From contig MKTT01000084.1 in assembly GCA_001898385.1 (NCBI GenBank), positions 1-64,000 on the forward strand: a stretch of 64,000 nucleotides of DNA, in the 5' to 3' direction. The translations under genes and the position numbers were made by a program. Shown piece by piece: positions 50,437-60,409 of the stretch (position 1 is its first letter; the number at the start of each line of letters is the position of its first letter). Below the pieces are notes generated by a model that had not been told where the DNA came from, ran no database searches, and saw nothing but the letters and a program-made list of their open reading frames with translations. This DNA comes from Planctomycetales bacterium 71-10 (GTDB lineage: Bacteria > Planctomycetota > Planctomycetia > Isosphaerales > Isosphaeraceae).

Positions 50437-53400
50437 GGCCGGGCCTCCGAGGTGGTTTCAAGCTTCAGCGTCTGGAGCACGCCGCGGCCGGTGGGGACCA
50501 GGACGTCAGGGCCGACCTCGATCATGCCATCGGCGGGGGCCGCGCCCAGGTCGAGGGAGGCCGATTCGCGGCCGTCGGCCAGGGAGAGCCCGCGGGCCCG
50601 GCCGTCTTGCGTCGGGAGCCAGAGGACGTCCCCGCGCATCAGGGCCGACCCCGCCGCGGGCGACGGCAGTTTCGTCGCCCAGGCCCGACGACCGTCGCGC
50701 CCCAGCAGCATCACGCCCCCCGCGGCGTCCAGGACGACGACGCTCCCGCCCGCCGCCTGGGGGGCGCGGAGCAGGGGGGCTTCGAGCTTCCACGAGCCGA
50801 CGGCGCTCAGGTCCCGGGCGGACAGGGCGCGCACCGTGCCGTCGACCAGGGCGACGACGACCGCCGTCGCCGTGCAGGCCGGGTCGGCCGCGATCGGCCC
50901 GTCGAGCGTCGTCTCGGCCTCGGCGACGATCTTCCGCGCGGGCTCGGCCTTGATGACGAGCCGACGCACCCGGCCGGCGTCATCGGCCAGGACGATCGAA
51001 TCGGCGTCGAGGGGGCAGGGGGCCAGCCAGGCGCCGATGCGGTCGCGTTCGAACTCGGGGACGAAGGGCTCGGCGTCCGTCCGTCCCGTCGTGGGATCCA
51101 GGAGATAGGCGCGGCCGTCTTCGCCGGGGACCAGCAACCCGCCCGCCCAGGGGAGGGGAGGGGCCGCGATCGGCGACGGGAGCGCGGTCCGCGCCCAACC
51201 GCCGGGGGCGGAGCCGTCCTCGGCCCAGACCTCGCCGCCGCGGCCGGGGACGATGAGGGCGATCTCCTTGCCGTCTCGCGCCATCGTCCGCAGGAGGCCG
51301 TCGGGCGCGTGCGGATCGCCGGGTCGCGGCAGCATGGCCTGGACGAAGCCGCCTCGCTCCAGGTCGGCCTGAAGCAACCGGATGCGGCGGCCCGCGCGGT
51401 CGACGAAGGCGATCGCGTCGCCGTCGGCCGACCGGACCGGGGGCGTGGGCCAGGCGGCGCCCACGACGGTCTCCCATTCGACTTTGCCGCCGGCCGGGTC
51501 GATCCCGCGCAGGGCGACGCCTCCCCCTGGGAAGTTATTCGACAGCACGACCCGACGTCCTGCGAGCTGGACCGGCCCCGCGGCGACGCCGATCGATCCG
51601 AACTGGAAGCGGCTCGCCAGCTTGCCCGCCTCGGCGTCGAGGTCGTACCGGGCCGAGCGGCCTCCGGCGATCCAGATCTCCCGCTCCGTCGGCGCCAGGC
51701 CGAAGGCCGGGCCGGAGGGCTCGGAGTCGGGGGCGAGCCCGGCGAGAGGCCGCAGCGGGTTCGCGCTGGCATAGTCGCTCGCGGCGAAGACCTGCATGCC
51801 GCCGCGATCACCGATCGCCCAGATCGAGGACGTCGACGTCGGAGGGGTGTCCCAGGTCCAACCCGCGACGTCGATCGACTGAACGGCCTTCGGTTTCGCC
51901 CCGTCCTCGTCCAGTACCAGGACCCGCCAGCGGCCGTCGGCGATGCGGTCGTTCTCGGGGACGATCAGGAACCGTCCCAGCCTCGCGGGGGCGCAGGGGA
52001 TGGAGCCCTCCGCGTGTCCGAGGTACTGGACGTCGACGCAGGCCAGGGGGTCGCGGCCGACGGTGAACAGGCAATCCTTGCGGCCCATGACGTAGAGGAA
52101 ACGGCCCGACTCGTCGCCGACGGGGGAGCGGGTCAAAGGGAAGGCCAGGTCGACCGCCCCTTCGACTTCGCCCGTAGCCAGCGCGATCATCAGGACCCGG
52201 CCCGAGGGGAGCGTCTGGTAGGCGTGTTCGCCGACGACTAGCGGGGGGCCGTCCACGGGCTCGCCCAGCGATTGCCTCCAGATCAGGCGGCCGGTGCGGG
52301 CGTCGCGGCGGCTCAGCTCGTCGCTCCGGCCGTCGACGAGGAGCACGCTCGGGTCGCCCGGGACGGGTTGCGGCGCGAACGGCGCGCCCAGGCCGACCGA
52401 CGTGCGCCACAGAGGGGTGCCGGTCGCGGCGTCGAGGGCGTAAGCCGACCCGTCCGCCGTGGCGAACGCCAGGCCCTCGGCCCCGGGGGCCGCCGGGGCG
52501 TCGCCGCGCGAGCGGAACACGAGGGTCGTCGGCGGGCCCAGCGGGTCGGGAAGCTCCGCGGCCTCCGCGGGCCTGTGCGAGGGGTCGAACTTCGCGGCCA
52601 GACGCATCAAGTCGTTGGCGCGGACCATGCGGGAGACGACGTCCGGATCCCGCGAGAGGTCCCCGTAGACCTGCACGAGCGCATCGCGGGCCTTGTAGAC
52701 GCCGGAAGCCGAACCGGCCGCGATGGCCGCTTCCATCGCCGCGACGGTCGCCTTGCGGGCGTCGGCCTTCCGGATCGCCGCGCGGGCCTCGTTGAGCAGG
52801 TCGGGGAGCCGCGACTTGGTGAGGAACGCGGGCGCGGACTCGCCGGCGATCTGGGCATGGAGGGGGACGGCGGACTCGGCCAGGGCGAGCGCCTCGGCGT
52901 CGACGCGACGCTTCGCGCGGTCGGCCAGGCCCTCGCCGATCCGGATCACCAGGTCGCCCAGCTCGGTCTTCTCGTCGCGATACTCGGGCAGATCGCCCGT
53001 CTTCTCGTGCATCTCGCGGGCGGCCTCCAGGGCCCGCGACCAGGTCTCGCCGGAGATGGTGATATACTGGCGGACGTTGGCCAGGGCCCGCAGGGTCATC
53101 GCCTTGCCGGCCCGCACGTCCTCGGGATTCTTCGCGAGGAAGGCGTCGAATTCGCGGATCGCGGTGGCGTTGTCGCCGTCTTCGAGCAGTTCGACGGCGT
53201 GGTTGTACGTCCGCGTCGCGAGCGTGCGGGCGATGATCGACGTCAGCCAGAAGGCCATCACGACCAGGGCCGCGAGCAGGACCGTCAGCGCGACGACCGT
53301 CGGCGACGAGGCGATCGGCTCGCGGCCGGGCGCGTCCTCGTCCTCGCGGGCCTTCCTCCAGCGGGCGAGCAGTCGTCCGATCGGACCGGGACCTTTTAAC

Positions 53401-53948
53401 TCGCGATGGGCCGATCGCGCCGAGGGGCCGGCGAGAGGCTCGGCGGCGGGCTGGTCGAGCCCCAATTCTTCCAGGAGGTCGTCCCGCTCGAAGATGGACG
53501 GCGCGGGGGCGCGGGAAGCCTTGGGAGGCTTGAGGACGGGAGCCTCGACGGACGAGGTCGCCCCCTGAAGCACTTTCGTCGGCCCCTCCGACGGCCCGGA
53601 CCGTGGGCGTTTCTTCTTCTTCGGCTCGGCCATGGACGGTGCGTTGGCGGCGGCCTCGTCGATCCGGAGGACGAAGATGCGGCAGGGGCCGATGCGGATC
53701 TCGTCCCCCTGGTGGAGGCTGGCGGAGACGATCTTGCGGCCGTTGATCTCCAGGTATTCGGCGTCGGGCGAGGCGTCGATCTTGTAGCGCCTGCCCTTCC
53801 AGCGGATCCGGCCGTGGACGGGCAGGACTCCCTCTCCCGTCAGGACGACGTCGCACGCTGGGCTCGCGCCGAGCAGCGCGGGGTGCTCCCGGTCCAGCTC
53901 GACGAAGCGGGCGCGGCCGTCAGGATCGTGGATCTCAAGCGTGGCCAT
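50433..53948 (-). CDS. FHA - transmembrane - TPR - PQQ-like beta-propeller protein
   Basis: 1171 residues. An FHA-like domain at about 20-95 lacks the usual GR and SxxH residues: it reads [12 protein letters not shown] and [10 protein letters not shown] disordered Lys/Pro linker with KKKKRP follows, then one transmembrane helix (about 217-240), TPR-like repeats (245-280 and on) and a large PQQ/WD-like propeller (about 480-1160) with [15 protein letters not shown] and [13 protein letters not shown]. The FHA part is cytoplasmic, the propeller periplasmic. Its start follows a 39-base gap; it overlaps the next gene by ATGA. A sensor or scaffold spanning the membrane is inferred. Confidence 0.8.
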   Translation of the reverse strand: MATLEIHDPDGRARFVELDREHPALLGASPACDVVLTGEGVLPVHGRIRWKGRRYKIDASPDAEYLEINGRKIVSASLHQGDEIRIGPCRIFVLRIDEAAANAPSMAEPKKKKRPRSGPSEGPTKVLQGATSSVEAPVLKPPKASRAPAPSIFERDDLLEELGLDQPAAEPLAGPSARSAHRELKGPGPIGRLLARWRKAREDEDAPGREPIASSPTVVALTVLLAALVVMAFWLTSIIARTLATRTYNHAVELLEDGDNATAIREFDAFLAKNPEDVRAGKAMTLRALANVRQYITISGETWSRALEAAREMHEKTGDLPEYRDEKTELGDLVIRIGEGLADRAKRRVDAEALALAESAVPLHAQIAGESAPAFLTKSRLPDLLNEARAAIRKADARKATVAAMEAAIAAGSASGVYKARDALVQVYGDLSRDPDVVSRMVRANDLMRLAAKFDPSHRPAEAAELPDPLGPPTTLVFRSRGDAPAAPGAEGLAFATADGSAYALDAATGTPLWRTSVGLGAPFAPQPVPGDPSVLLVDGRSDELSRRDARTGRLIWRQSLGEPVDGPPLVVGEHAYQTLPSGRVLMIALATGEVEGAVDLAFPLTRSPVGDESGRFLYVMGRKDCLFTVGRDPLACVDVQYLGHAEGSIPCAPARLGRFLIVPENDRIADGRWRVLVLDEDGAKPKAVQSIDVAGWTWDTPPTSTSSIWAIGDRGGMQVFAASDYASANPLRPLAGLAPDSEPSGPAFGLAPTEREIWIAGGRSARYDLDAEAGKLASRFQFGSIGVAAGPVQLAGRRVVLSNNFPGGGVALRGIDPAGGKVEWETVVGAAWPTPPVRSADGDAIAFVDRAGRRIRLLQADLERGGFVQAMLPRPGDPHAPDGLLRTMARDGKEIALIVPGRGGEVWAEDGSAPGGWARTALPSPIAAPPLPWAGGLLVPGEDGRAYLLDPTTGRTDAEPFVPEFERDRIGAWLAPCPLDADSIVLADDAGRVRRLVIKAEPARKIVAEAETTLDGPIAADPACTATAVVVALVDGTVRALSARDLSAVGSWKLEAPLLRAPQAAGGSVVVLDAAGGVMLLGRDGRRAWATKLPSPAAGSALMRGDVLWLPTQDGRARGLSLADGRESASLDLGAAPADGMIEVGPDVLVPTGRGVLQTLKLETTSEARP

Positions 53949-53987
53949 GGGGCGTGCTTCGGCTCCGCGGTGTGGCTCGGGGACGGG

Positions 53988-54950
53988 TCAACGGAGCGTT
54001 TCCTGGGCGGCGACCTTGAAGTCGTAGCCGTCCCCCTTCGGGACGACGGCGAACCGGGTGACGCGGATCTCGGCCGGGGTCCGGCCGCGGTATCGCTGCT
54101 CCAACTCCGCCAATCGCTGCTCGATGCCCGCGGGGTAGAATTGGAAGACGGTCCCCTCCCCGGCCTCGACGCCGGCCTTGCGGAGCAGGGTGAGGTCGGA
54201 CGCCTTGCGGGCGCGGCCTTCCCAGATGAAATACAGCCGCGACTCCCCGCCGCTGCCGCCGTTGCGCCGGGTGGGGGTCGGGCTGGAGAAGTTGGAGGCG
54301 TAGACGAGTTGGTCCTTGCCGCCGACGACGGCCAGCTCCACCTTGAAGAAGTCGAGCTGTCGGGCGTACTCCTCGGGGCGTTGGCCTTCGGGGTAGAGGA
54401 TGCTCCAACGGTTTTCGCGGCTGACGCCGCCGTCGCCGGGGCCGAACCCGAGGCCGGGGCCGCCCGAGCCCAGCTTCGACGCCCGCCGCCCGGTCGCCAC
54501 GGCCCCGCCGTTGGGCATGGCCGGGCCCACGTCGACCTCCGCCACCGACTTGCCGGCCTCCAGCGCCGCGTCCAGCATCGCGCCGGGGGTCGTCTGGACG
54601 GACGGTTGTTCGAACTCGCCGGGGGTCTCCTCGTTGTTGGACGCCTGGGAGGCGGCGTCGGCCCCGGCGATGTCGACCTTCTCGGTCGAGCCCGGCGTGC
54701 CGTCCGGCGAGCCGCCCCCGCCCCCGAAAACCTCGACGATCTGGAGCGGCGACGTCACGCGAGCCGCGAACTCCTGGTTGGTGACGAAGATCAGGGCGAG
54801 CCAGCCGACGACCAGCATCGCGCCCAGGATGACGGCCATGAGCAGCGACGTGACCCGGTCGAGCTTCGACTCGCCCAGGACGCGGGGGGTGGCGCGGGAC
54901 TCTTCTCCGGCCTTCGTGACCGTCGCGATCGGTGCTGTGGCCGCGCTCAC
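53988..54950 (-). CDS. Single-pass membrane hypothetical protein of the FHA operon
   Basis: 320 residues. One transmembrane helix at about 34-56 (SLLMAVILGAMLVVGWLALIF) follows a short cytoplasmic N-terminus. A Gly/Ser/Thr-rich linker (100-170) leads to a C-terminal domain with RQLDFFKVELAVVGGKDQLV and SRLYFIWEGRARKASDLTLL. The ATG overlaps the stop of the prenyltransferase-like gene (ATGA at 54947-54950). No family is recognised. Its topology matches the FHA protein and suggests a periplasmic partner. Confidence 0.72.
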   Translation of the reverse strand: MSAATAPIATVTKAGEESRATPRVLGESKLDRVTSLLMAVILGAMLVVGWLALIFVTNQEFAARVTSPLQIVEVFGGGGGSPDGTPGSTEKVDIAGADAASQASNNEETPGEFEQPSVQTTPGAMLDAALEAGKSVAEVDVGPAMPNGGAVATGRRASKLGSGGPGLGFGPGDGGVSRENRWSILYPEGQRPEEYARQLDFFKVELAVVGGKDQLVYASNFSSPTPTRRNGGSGGESRLYFIWEGRARKASDLTLLRKAGVEAGEGTVFQFYPAGIEQRLAELEQRYRGRTPAEIRVTRFAVVPKGDGYDFKVAAQETLR

Positions 54951-56551
54951 GGCTTGGCCCCCCCGTCGGTCGCGACGCTCGGAGAGGCGTCTAGGGGCCG
55001 GACGGCCTCATACCAGCGCCGCCATTCCTCGGCGGCGGTACGCTTCTGCTCCGGCGCGGCGCCAGGCCCGGGGCCGGGGCCGTCGATCTTCCGCGAGATG
55101 AGCAGCAATCCCTGGCGCGCCGCGGCGACCGCGCGGTCGTCGGCGTCCTCCAGGGCCTTGATCAGATCCGGGACGACGTCCAGGTCGACCGAATGGCCGA
55201 GGCCCCATGCGGCCACCTCGCGGACGCCGGGGTCACGGGAGCGGAGCATCCGACGGAAGCGGTCCTTGTGGGGGCGCAGGGCCGCGGCCCCCTGCTTCCG
55301 GTAGCGGTCCATGACGCCGGCCAGGGCCGACTCGGCGTTCGCGACCCGCGGGTCTTCCAGCACGTCCAGCATCCCCTCGACGGCGCCGTTCATCGGCCGG
55401 CTGATGATCCGGCCGCCGGCGACGGTCATGGTCGTGAGGTCGTTGGGGAGGTAGCGGCCCCCCAACAGGGTCCCGGAGCCCAGCTTCTTGTACTCGTACT
55501 TCTGGATCGATTTGCGGGTCGACCTCGTGAGGAAGAGCATCGCCCAGACGGTCGAGACGTCGTCGCCGTACGTCGACGTCCACGCCCCATCCCCCCGCTG
55601 GCTCGACCGGATGAAGGCGGCGCCCTTCTCGAACCAGTCGACCCGGCCGATCGCCTGGCGGTCGGACAGGGCGCCGACGCGCTCGATGCCGTACAGGCCG
55701 TAGTAGATCGACTTTCCGAAGGTCGGCGCGTCGCCGGTGTTGAAGCGGGCGCCGATCCAGCTGATCCCCCTCGCGACGGCCTCGTCGATCTTCGCGGGGG
55801 TGGAGACGGGCCTGTAGTCGGTGCGCGGGCCCGCATCCTCCACGGGGGTCAGGTAGGGATTGACCGCCTTCTGGAACTGGCGGTAATTCTCCAGTTGGCG
55901 GCGGCAGATCAGCAGGCTGCCGACGCCGGCGGCGGTCATCGAGATGGTCTCGGGCTCCCCCCCGTCGCGGTGGTAGTTCCAGCTCCCGGCGGCGCTCTGG
56001 CTGGACATGTACCACTGGGCCGCGCGGTCCCAGACCGACGGCGGGACCTCGATGCCGTTGTTCTCGCACTCCCAGAGGCCGAGGACCGCGTACTGGGAGA
56101 TCGAGGTGTCGCCCTGGGAGCGGGAGTCGTAGTCCCAGCACCCGTCGGGCTTCTGCTTGCGCATGAGGTAGTCGGCGAGGGTCTGCAGCAGGTCGCCGCG
56201 ATCGGAGGTGTCGGTGTTGGCCAGGGCGAGGGCGACGGCGGCGGCCTCGTAGACGTCGGTCCCGCCGGTCCGCTCGGGCCTGTAACCGCCGGAGACGAAG
56301 CGGGCGCGGATCTTCGTCAGGCAGGCGGCCAGGGCGGGGTCGGACGCGGGGGTCTCGGCCTTCAACAGCCCCAGGGCGATCATGGCCGTCTCGCCCACCT
56401 GCCGGCCGCCGCTGCTCCGGCGCAGGAACTCCGCGCCGGCCAGGACGGCCTGCTCCTGCCGCGCGGGGGGGGCCGCGTCGGGCTGCGCCGCGCCGACGGC
56501 GGTCGTGCAGCACACGATGGCGATCGCGACGAGTGGCGAGGTCGTGGACAT
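54947..56551 (-). CDS. Secreted prenyltransferase-like alpha/alpha-barrel protein with HEAT-like end
   Basis: 534 residues with a signal peptide (VAIAIVCCTTAVGAAQ, about residue 22). The barrel repeats are of the squalene-cyclase/prenyltransferase type: GGTDVYEAAAVALALANT, RKQKPDGCWDYDSRSQGDTS and SSQSAAGSWNYHRDGGEPE. A C-terminal segment (about 425-480) has HEAT-like features RSRDPGVREVAAWGLGHS and VPDLIKALEDADDRAV. No DxDD cyclase motif was seen, so it is probably a binding fold, not a cyclase. It is the first gene of the five-gene overlapping operon. Confidence 0.78.
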   Translation of the reverse strand: MSTTSPLVAIAIVCCTTAVGAAQPDAAPPARQEQAVLAGAEFLRRSSGGRQVGETAMIALGLLKAETPASDPALAACLTKIRARFVSGGYRPERTGGTDVYEAAAVALALANTDTSDRGDLLQTLADYLMRKQKPDGCWDYDSRSQGDTSISQYAVLGLWECENNGIEVPPSVWDRAAQWYMSSQSAAGSWNYHRDGGEPETISMTAAGVGSLLICRRQLENYRQFQKAVNPYLTPVEDAGPRTDYRPVSTPAKIDEAVARGISWIGARFNTGDAPTFGKSIYYGLYGIERVGALSDRQAIGRVDWFEKGAAFIRSSQRGDGAWTSTYGDDVSTVWAMLFLTRSTRKSIQKYEYKKLGSGTLLGGRYLPNDLTTMTVAGGRIISRPMNGAVEGMLDVLEDPRVANAESALAGVMDRYRKQGAAALRPHKDRFRRMLRSRDPGVREVAAWGLGHSVDLDVVPDLIKALEDADDRAVAAARQGLLLISRKIDGPGPGPGAAPEQKRTAAEEWRRWYEAVRPLDASPSVATDGGAKP

Positions 56552-56938
56552 GCGAGGTCACCGATGGGCCGGCGTCCGGGGCCATGGGCCGGACGCCTGA
56601 TATCTCTTGATTCTATCGTATTCCCGGCCGGGAGACTCGGCCCCCGCGAGGAATTCCGGCGATCGCGCCGGATGCGCCGGGGGCTTCCCTCCCGCCCCGG
56701 GCTTCCGGCTGGTCAGACGGCTGGCATCCTGATAAAACAAAACGACGCTCGGGAGGTCCGGGGGGGGGGCGGCCGATGCGGGCCGCGGCCCTTACCGGTC
56801 GATCCTGATCTCGGGGCCTCTCGACCTCTCTCGCCCCCCGCGCGCCACCTCTCCCTTGGCCACGGTCTGGTCCCCTCGCGCCCTCGCCGGCCCGTGGGGT
56901 TGTCGACGTCGCGCACACCCTCCGCACGATGCAGGCCC
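56552..56938. promoter_or_regulatory. Divergent intergenic region before the ATP-grasp triad
   Basis: 387 bases without a convincing gene. A candidate plus-strand promoter is TGGTCA (56710-56715), 17-base spacer, TAAAAC (56733-56738). On the minus strand AT-richer sequence at about 56600-56625 is a likely promoter area for the envelope operon. A run of ten guanines at 56759-56768 precedes nothing obvious. Otherwise only GC-rich spacer. Confidence 0.35.
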
Positions 56939-58414
56939 ATGCAAGCCACACACTCCGATGGGAGCGCCGCCCTCTTCAGCGGCTATAACCTCGCGGCGTA
57001 TGACGAGATGTTCGGGCCGGGGCGATCCCCCAGGCCCCATTACGCCCCGCTCTACGACCGCCTGAACGACCTGGGGCCCGGCGAGATCGAGCACCGTCAC
57101 AAGGTGGCCGACCTCACGATGCGGAACCAGGGCATCACCTTCACGGTCTACGGCCGCGACCAGGGCGTCGAGCGGATCATCCCGTTCGACCCGATACCCC
57201 GGCTGGTCTCGGCCCAGGAGTGGGACGGCATCGAGCGCGGGCTCAAGCAGCGGGTGCGGGCCCTCAACCTGTTCATACGCGACATCTACCACAATCGTTC
57301 GATCCTGAAGGACCGTGTGGTCCCCGCGGAATTGATCTTCGGGGCCTCGGGCTATCGCCGGGACTGCATGGGGCTGAGGGTCCCCAAGGACATCTACATA
57401 CACGTCTCGGGCATCGACCTGATCCGCGACGCGGGGGGCGAATACCTCGTCCTGGAGGACAACTGCCGCACCCCCTCCGGCGTGAGCTACGTCCTCAAGA
57501 ACCGTCAGGTGATGAAGCAGGTCTTCCCATTCCTGTTCGAGCAGTACAACGTCCGGCCGGTCGACGACTACACGGACAAGCTGCTGTCGGTCCTGCGCTA
57601 CATCGCCCCCGACGGCTGCGACGACCCGACGGTCGTCGTCCTCACGCCCGGCATGTACAACTCGGCGTATTATGAGCACAGCTTCATCGCCCGCCAGATG
57701 GGCGTGGACCTCGTGGAGGGCCGGGACCTGGTGTACGACCGGGGCCAGATCTTCCGGCGGACGACCCGGGGGCTGGAGCGGGTCGACGTGGTCTACCGCC
57801 GGCTCGACGACGACTTCCTCGACCCGCTGGCCTTCCGTCCCGACAGCATCCTCGGCGTCTCCGGGTTGATGGGGGCGTATCGCGCCGGGAACATCGGCCT
57901 GGCGAACTCGCTGGGGACCGGCGTGGCCGACGATAAGGGGATCTACCCCTTCGTCCCGGACATCATCAAGTATTACCTCGGCGAGGAGCCGATCCTGAAC
58001 AACGTGGAGACCTTCCGCCCGCTGATCCCCTCGCACCGCCGGCACATCCTGGAGAACCTGGAGTCGCTGGTGGTCAAGGCGGTGGACGCCTCCGGCGGCT
58101 ACGGAATGCTGATCGGGCCGGCGTCGACGAAGGCCCAGCGCGAGGAGTTCCGCCGCAAGATCGAAGACAACCCGCGCGGCTACATCGCGCAGCCGACGAT
58201 CCAGCTCAGCCGGCACCCGACGTTCGTCGACGGCCGGCTCGACGGCCGCCACGTCGACCTCCGGCCGTTCGTCCTCTACGGCGAGGACGTCTTCGTCCTC
58301 CCCGGCGGGCTGACGCGGGTCGCGCTGCCGGAGGGGAGCCTGGTCGTCAACAGCTCGCAGGGGGGCGGGACCAAGGACACGTGGGTCCTCCACCACGCCG
58401 GGGGGAGGGCCTGA
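56939..58414 (+). CDS. Circularly permuted ATP-grasp type 2 protein (DUF404/DUF407)
   Basis: 491 residues. Hallmarks are the RNQGITFTVYG segment near 61-71, EYLVLEDNCRTPSGVSY, VVLTPGMYNSAYYEHSF and the late GRHVDLRPFVLYGEDVFVLP region. These are the permuted ATP-grasp core and its associated domain. ATP-grasp enzymes join a carboxylate to an amine or thiol. It is followed at 1 base by the alpha-E gene and then a transglutaminase gene, a widespread unit predicted to make or process a peptide-like product; the product is unknown. Confidence 0.92.
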   Translation: MQATHSDGSAALFSGYNLAAYDEMFGPGRSPRPHYAPLYDRLNDLGPGEIEHRHKVADLTMRNQGITFTVYGRDQGVERIIPFDPIPRLVSAQEWDGIERGLKQRVRALNLFIRDIYHNRSILKDRVVPAELIFGASGYRRDCMGLRVPKDIYIHVSGIDLIRDAGGEYLVLEDNCRTPSGVSYVLKNRQVMKQVFPFLFEQYNVRPVDDYTDKLLSVLRYIAPDGCDDPTVVVLTPGMYNSAYYEHSFIARQMGVDLVEGRDLVYDRGQIFRRTTRGLERVDVVYRRLDDDFLDPLAFRPDSILGVSGLMGAYRAGNIGLANSLGTGVADDKGIYPFVPDIIKYYLGEEPILNNVETFRPLIPSHRRHILENLESLVVKAVDASGGYGMLIGPASTKAQREEFRRKIEDNPRGYIAQPTIQLSRHPTFVDGRLDGRHVDLRPFVLYGEDVFVLPGGLTRVALPEGSLVVNSSQGGGTKDTWVLHHAGGRA

Positions 58415-58415
58415 C

Positions 58416-59366
58416 ATGCTCAGCCGAGTCGCCGAGAGCCTCTACTGGATGGGCCGCTACACCGAGCGCGCCGAGAACGTCGCCCGCCTGCTCGACATCG
58501 GCCTGTTCATCGAGCTGGACGCCGAGCTGGGGGCCGGCGAGGGCTTCTCGCCGGTCGAGATCGCCCTCACGATCCTCGCCTGCCGCGACGCCTTCCCGAT
58601 GGACCTCGGCGCGCCGTCGCGGGACGCCGTCCTCCGCTTCCTGACGTTCGACCGCTCGAACGCCCAGTCGATCCTCAGCATGATCGCCCGCGCCCGGGAG
58701 AACGCCCGCGGCGCGCAGGAGGCCATCGGCGTCGACGTCTGGAGCGAGGTCAACCGCCTCTACCTCTTCCTCGGCGGCACCCGCGCCCAGAAGCGATTCG
58801 TCCGCAGCCCGTCCGGCCTGTTCACGTCGATCAAGAACTCCTGCCTCCTGCTCGACGGCATGATCCAGAACACTCTGCCGCGCGACGAGGTCTACCACTT
58901 CCTGGAGCTGGGCCGCCACCTGGAGCGTCTGGACGTCCTCTGCCGGATCCTCCGGGCCAAGTGCCCGATCCTGACCCAGGCCGTCGACGGGGCCGAGGCC
59001 GCGATGCAGCTCGTGCGCTGGACCAGCCTCCTTCGGAGCTGCTCCGCGCACGGCCCGTTCCTCCGGTCGGAGCGCGAGCGCATCGAGCCGGAGGGGGTCC
59101 TCCGCTTCCTCGTCCTCGACTCCGAATTCCCCCGCTCGATCCGCTACAGCGCCGCGAGGTGCCAGGCGTCGCTCCAGGAGATCACCGGCGGCGACGAGGA
59201 CTACGGCTGCGAGGCCGAGCGGATCCTCGGCCGCCTGGAGAGCGACCTCCGCTACCTCGACGTCGCCGAGATCTTCGACCGCGGCCTGCTCCGGTTCCTG
59301 GACTCGCTCCAGGTCACCTGCCATCGCGTCGGCGACGAGATCCAGCGCTCCTTCTTCCTGATCTGA
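58416..59366 (+). CDS. Alpha-E domain protein (DUF403)
   Basis: 316 residues, all-helical. The defining start MLSRVAESLYWMGRYTERAE followed by NVARLLDI is present, as is the Arg/Glu-rich core FLELGRHLERLDVLCRIL. It begins 1 base after the ATP-grasp stop with GGGGGAGGG upstream. Alpha-E proteins always accompany the permuted ATP-grasp or are fused to it; they probably form a complex with it. Function beyond that is unknown. Confidence 0.92.
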   Translation: MLSRVAESLYWMGRYTERAENVARLLDIGLFIELDAELGAGEGFSPVEIALTILACRDAFPMDLGAPSRDAVLRFLTFDRSNAQSILSMIARARENARGAQEAIGVDVWSEVNRLYLFLGGTRAQKRFVRSPSGLFTSIKNSCLLLDGMIQNTLPRDEVYHFLELGRHLERLDVLCRILRAKCPILTQAVDGAEAAMQLVRWTSLLRSCSAHGPFLRSERERIEPEGVLRFLVLDSEFPRSIRYSAARCQASLQEITGGDEDYGCEAERILGRLESDLRYLDVAEIFDRGLLRFLDSLQVTCHRVGDEIQRSFFLI

Positions 59367-59404
59367 GCCGGCCCGAGGGCCGGGAACCGGGGGGCCGAAT
59401 CGCC

Positions 59405-60400
59405 ATGCTGCTCCGCGTCCAGCACGAGACCAAGCTCAACTACACCAACGACGTCGCCGAGACCGTCTTCGAGGTCCGGATGGGGCCGCCGTCGGAGGAG
59501 GACCAGACCTGCCTGGGCTACCGGCTGCGGATCGCGCCGTCCTCGCCCGTCACCGTCTACCAGGACGGCTTCGGCAACCGCGTCGACCTGTTCAACCTCT
59601 ACACGCCCTATCGCGAGCTGCTCATCCGGGCCACGAGCGTCGTCCGGACCCACCGCACGCCGGGCGCGCCGAAGCTGGCCGAGGTCGCCTTCGACCCCGA
59701 GTCGGAGGAATTCCAGGCCGTCGACGCCGTCGAGTACCGCATGCCGAGCAAGCTCGTCGGCCGCAGCCCCGAGCTGGACTCCTTCGTGGAGAGCATCCCG
59801 ACGCCTCGCGGCTCGCTCCTCGACGTCGTCGAGCAGCTCATGGCGGCCACGCGGTCGCGGCTGATCTACGAGAAGAAGGTGACCACGGCCCGGACGCCGG
59901 TCGGCGAGGCCCTGACGCTGGGCCGGGGCGTCTGCCAGGACTTCGCCCACCTGTTCCTGGGTGCCTGCCGCGGCTTCGGACTGCCGGCGCGGTACGTGAG
60001 CGGTTACATCCACGAGCCGGGCGAGATCGCCACCCACGCCTGGTGCCAGGTCTGGGCCGGCCGCAACGGCTGGGTCGACGTCGACCCGACCCGCGGCGAG
60101 GTCGTCGGCGACGATTACGTCCGCCTGGCCCTCGGCCGCGACTACCTGGACGTCCCACCCAACCGCGGCATCTACCGCGGCCAGGCCGACGAGACCATCA
60201 CCGTCGCCGTCAAAGTCGAGCCCATATCCCGCATGCCTTCCGACTGGGGCGAGTGGTCCGAGGGCTCCGAGGCCCCCTGGTCGGCCGCCTCGTGGATCCA
60301 GTCGGAACGCCAGGCCCAGCGCGGGCGGCTGAACCAGATGCAGTCGCAGAACCAGGCCCTGTTCCGCCAGCAGCAGAGCCAGCAGCAGCAGCCGGGCTGA
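59405..60400 (+). CDS. Transglutaminase-like cysteine peptidase family protein
   Basis: 331 residues. The N-terminal Bact_transglu_N domain (1-85) starts LLRVQHETKLNYTNDV. The catalytic triad is C177 in GRGVCQDFAH, H211 in IATHAWCQVW and D227 in WVDVDPTRG. It belongs to the predicted cytoplasmic proteases or amide-group transferases that co-occur with ATP-grasp and alpha-E. The C-terminus is Gln/Ser-rich, ending FRQQQSQQQQPG, encoded by a CAG-rich run. The gene ends 9 bases from the convergent GT2 stop. Third member of the triad. Confidence 0.92.
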   Translation: MLLRVQHETKLNYTNDVAETVFEVRMGPPSEEDQTCLGYRLRIAPSSPVTVYQDGFGNRVDLFNLYTPYRELLIRATSVVRTHRTPGAPKLAEVAFDPESEEFQAVDAVEYRMPSKLVGRSPELDSFVESIPTPRGSLLDVVEQLMAATRSRLIYEKKVTTARTPVGEALTLGRGVCQDFAHLFLGACRGFGLPARYVSGYIHEPGEIATHAWCQVWAGRNGWVDVDPTRGEVVGDDYVRLALGRDYLDVPPNRGIYRGQADETITVAVKVEPISRMPSDWGEWSEGSEAPWSAASWIQSERQAQRGRLNQMQSQNQALFRQQQSQQQQPG

Positions 60401-60409
60401 CGCGACGTC

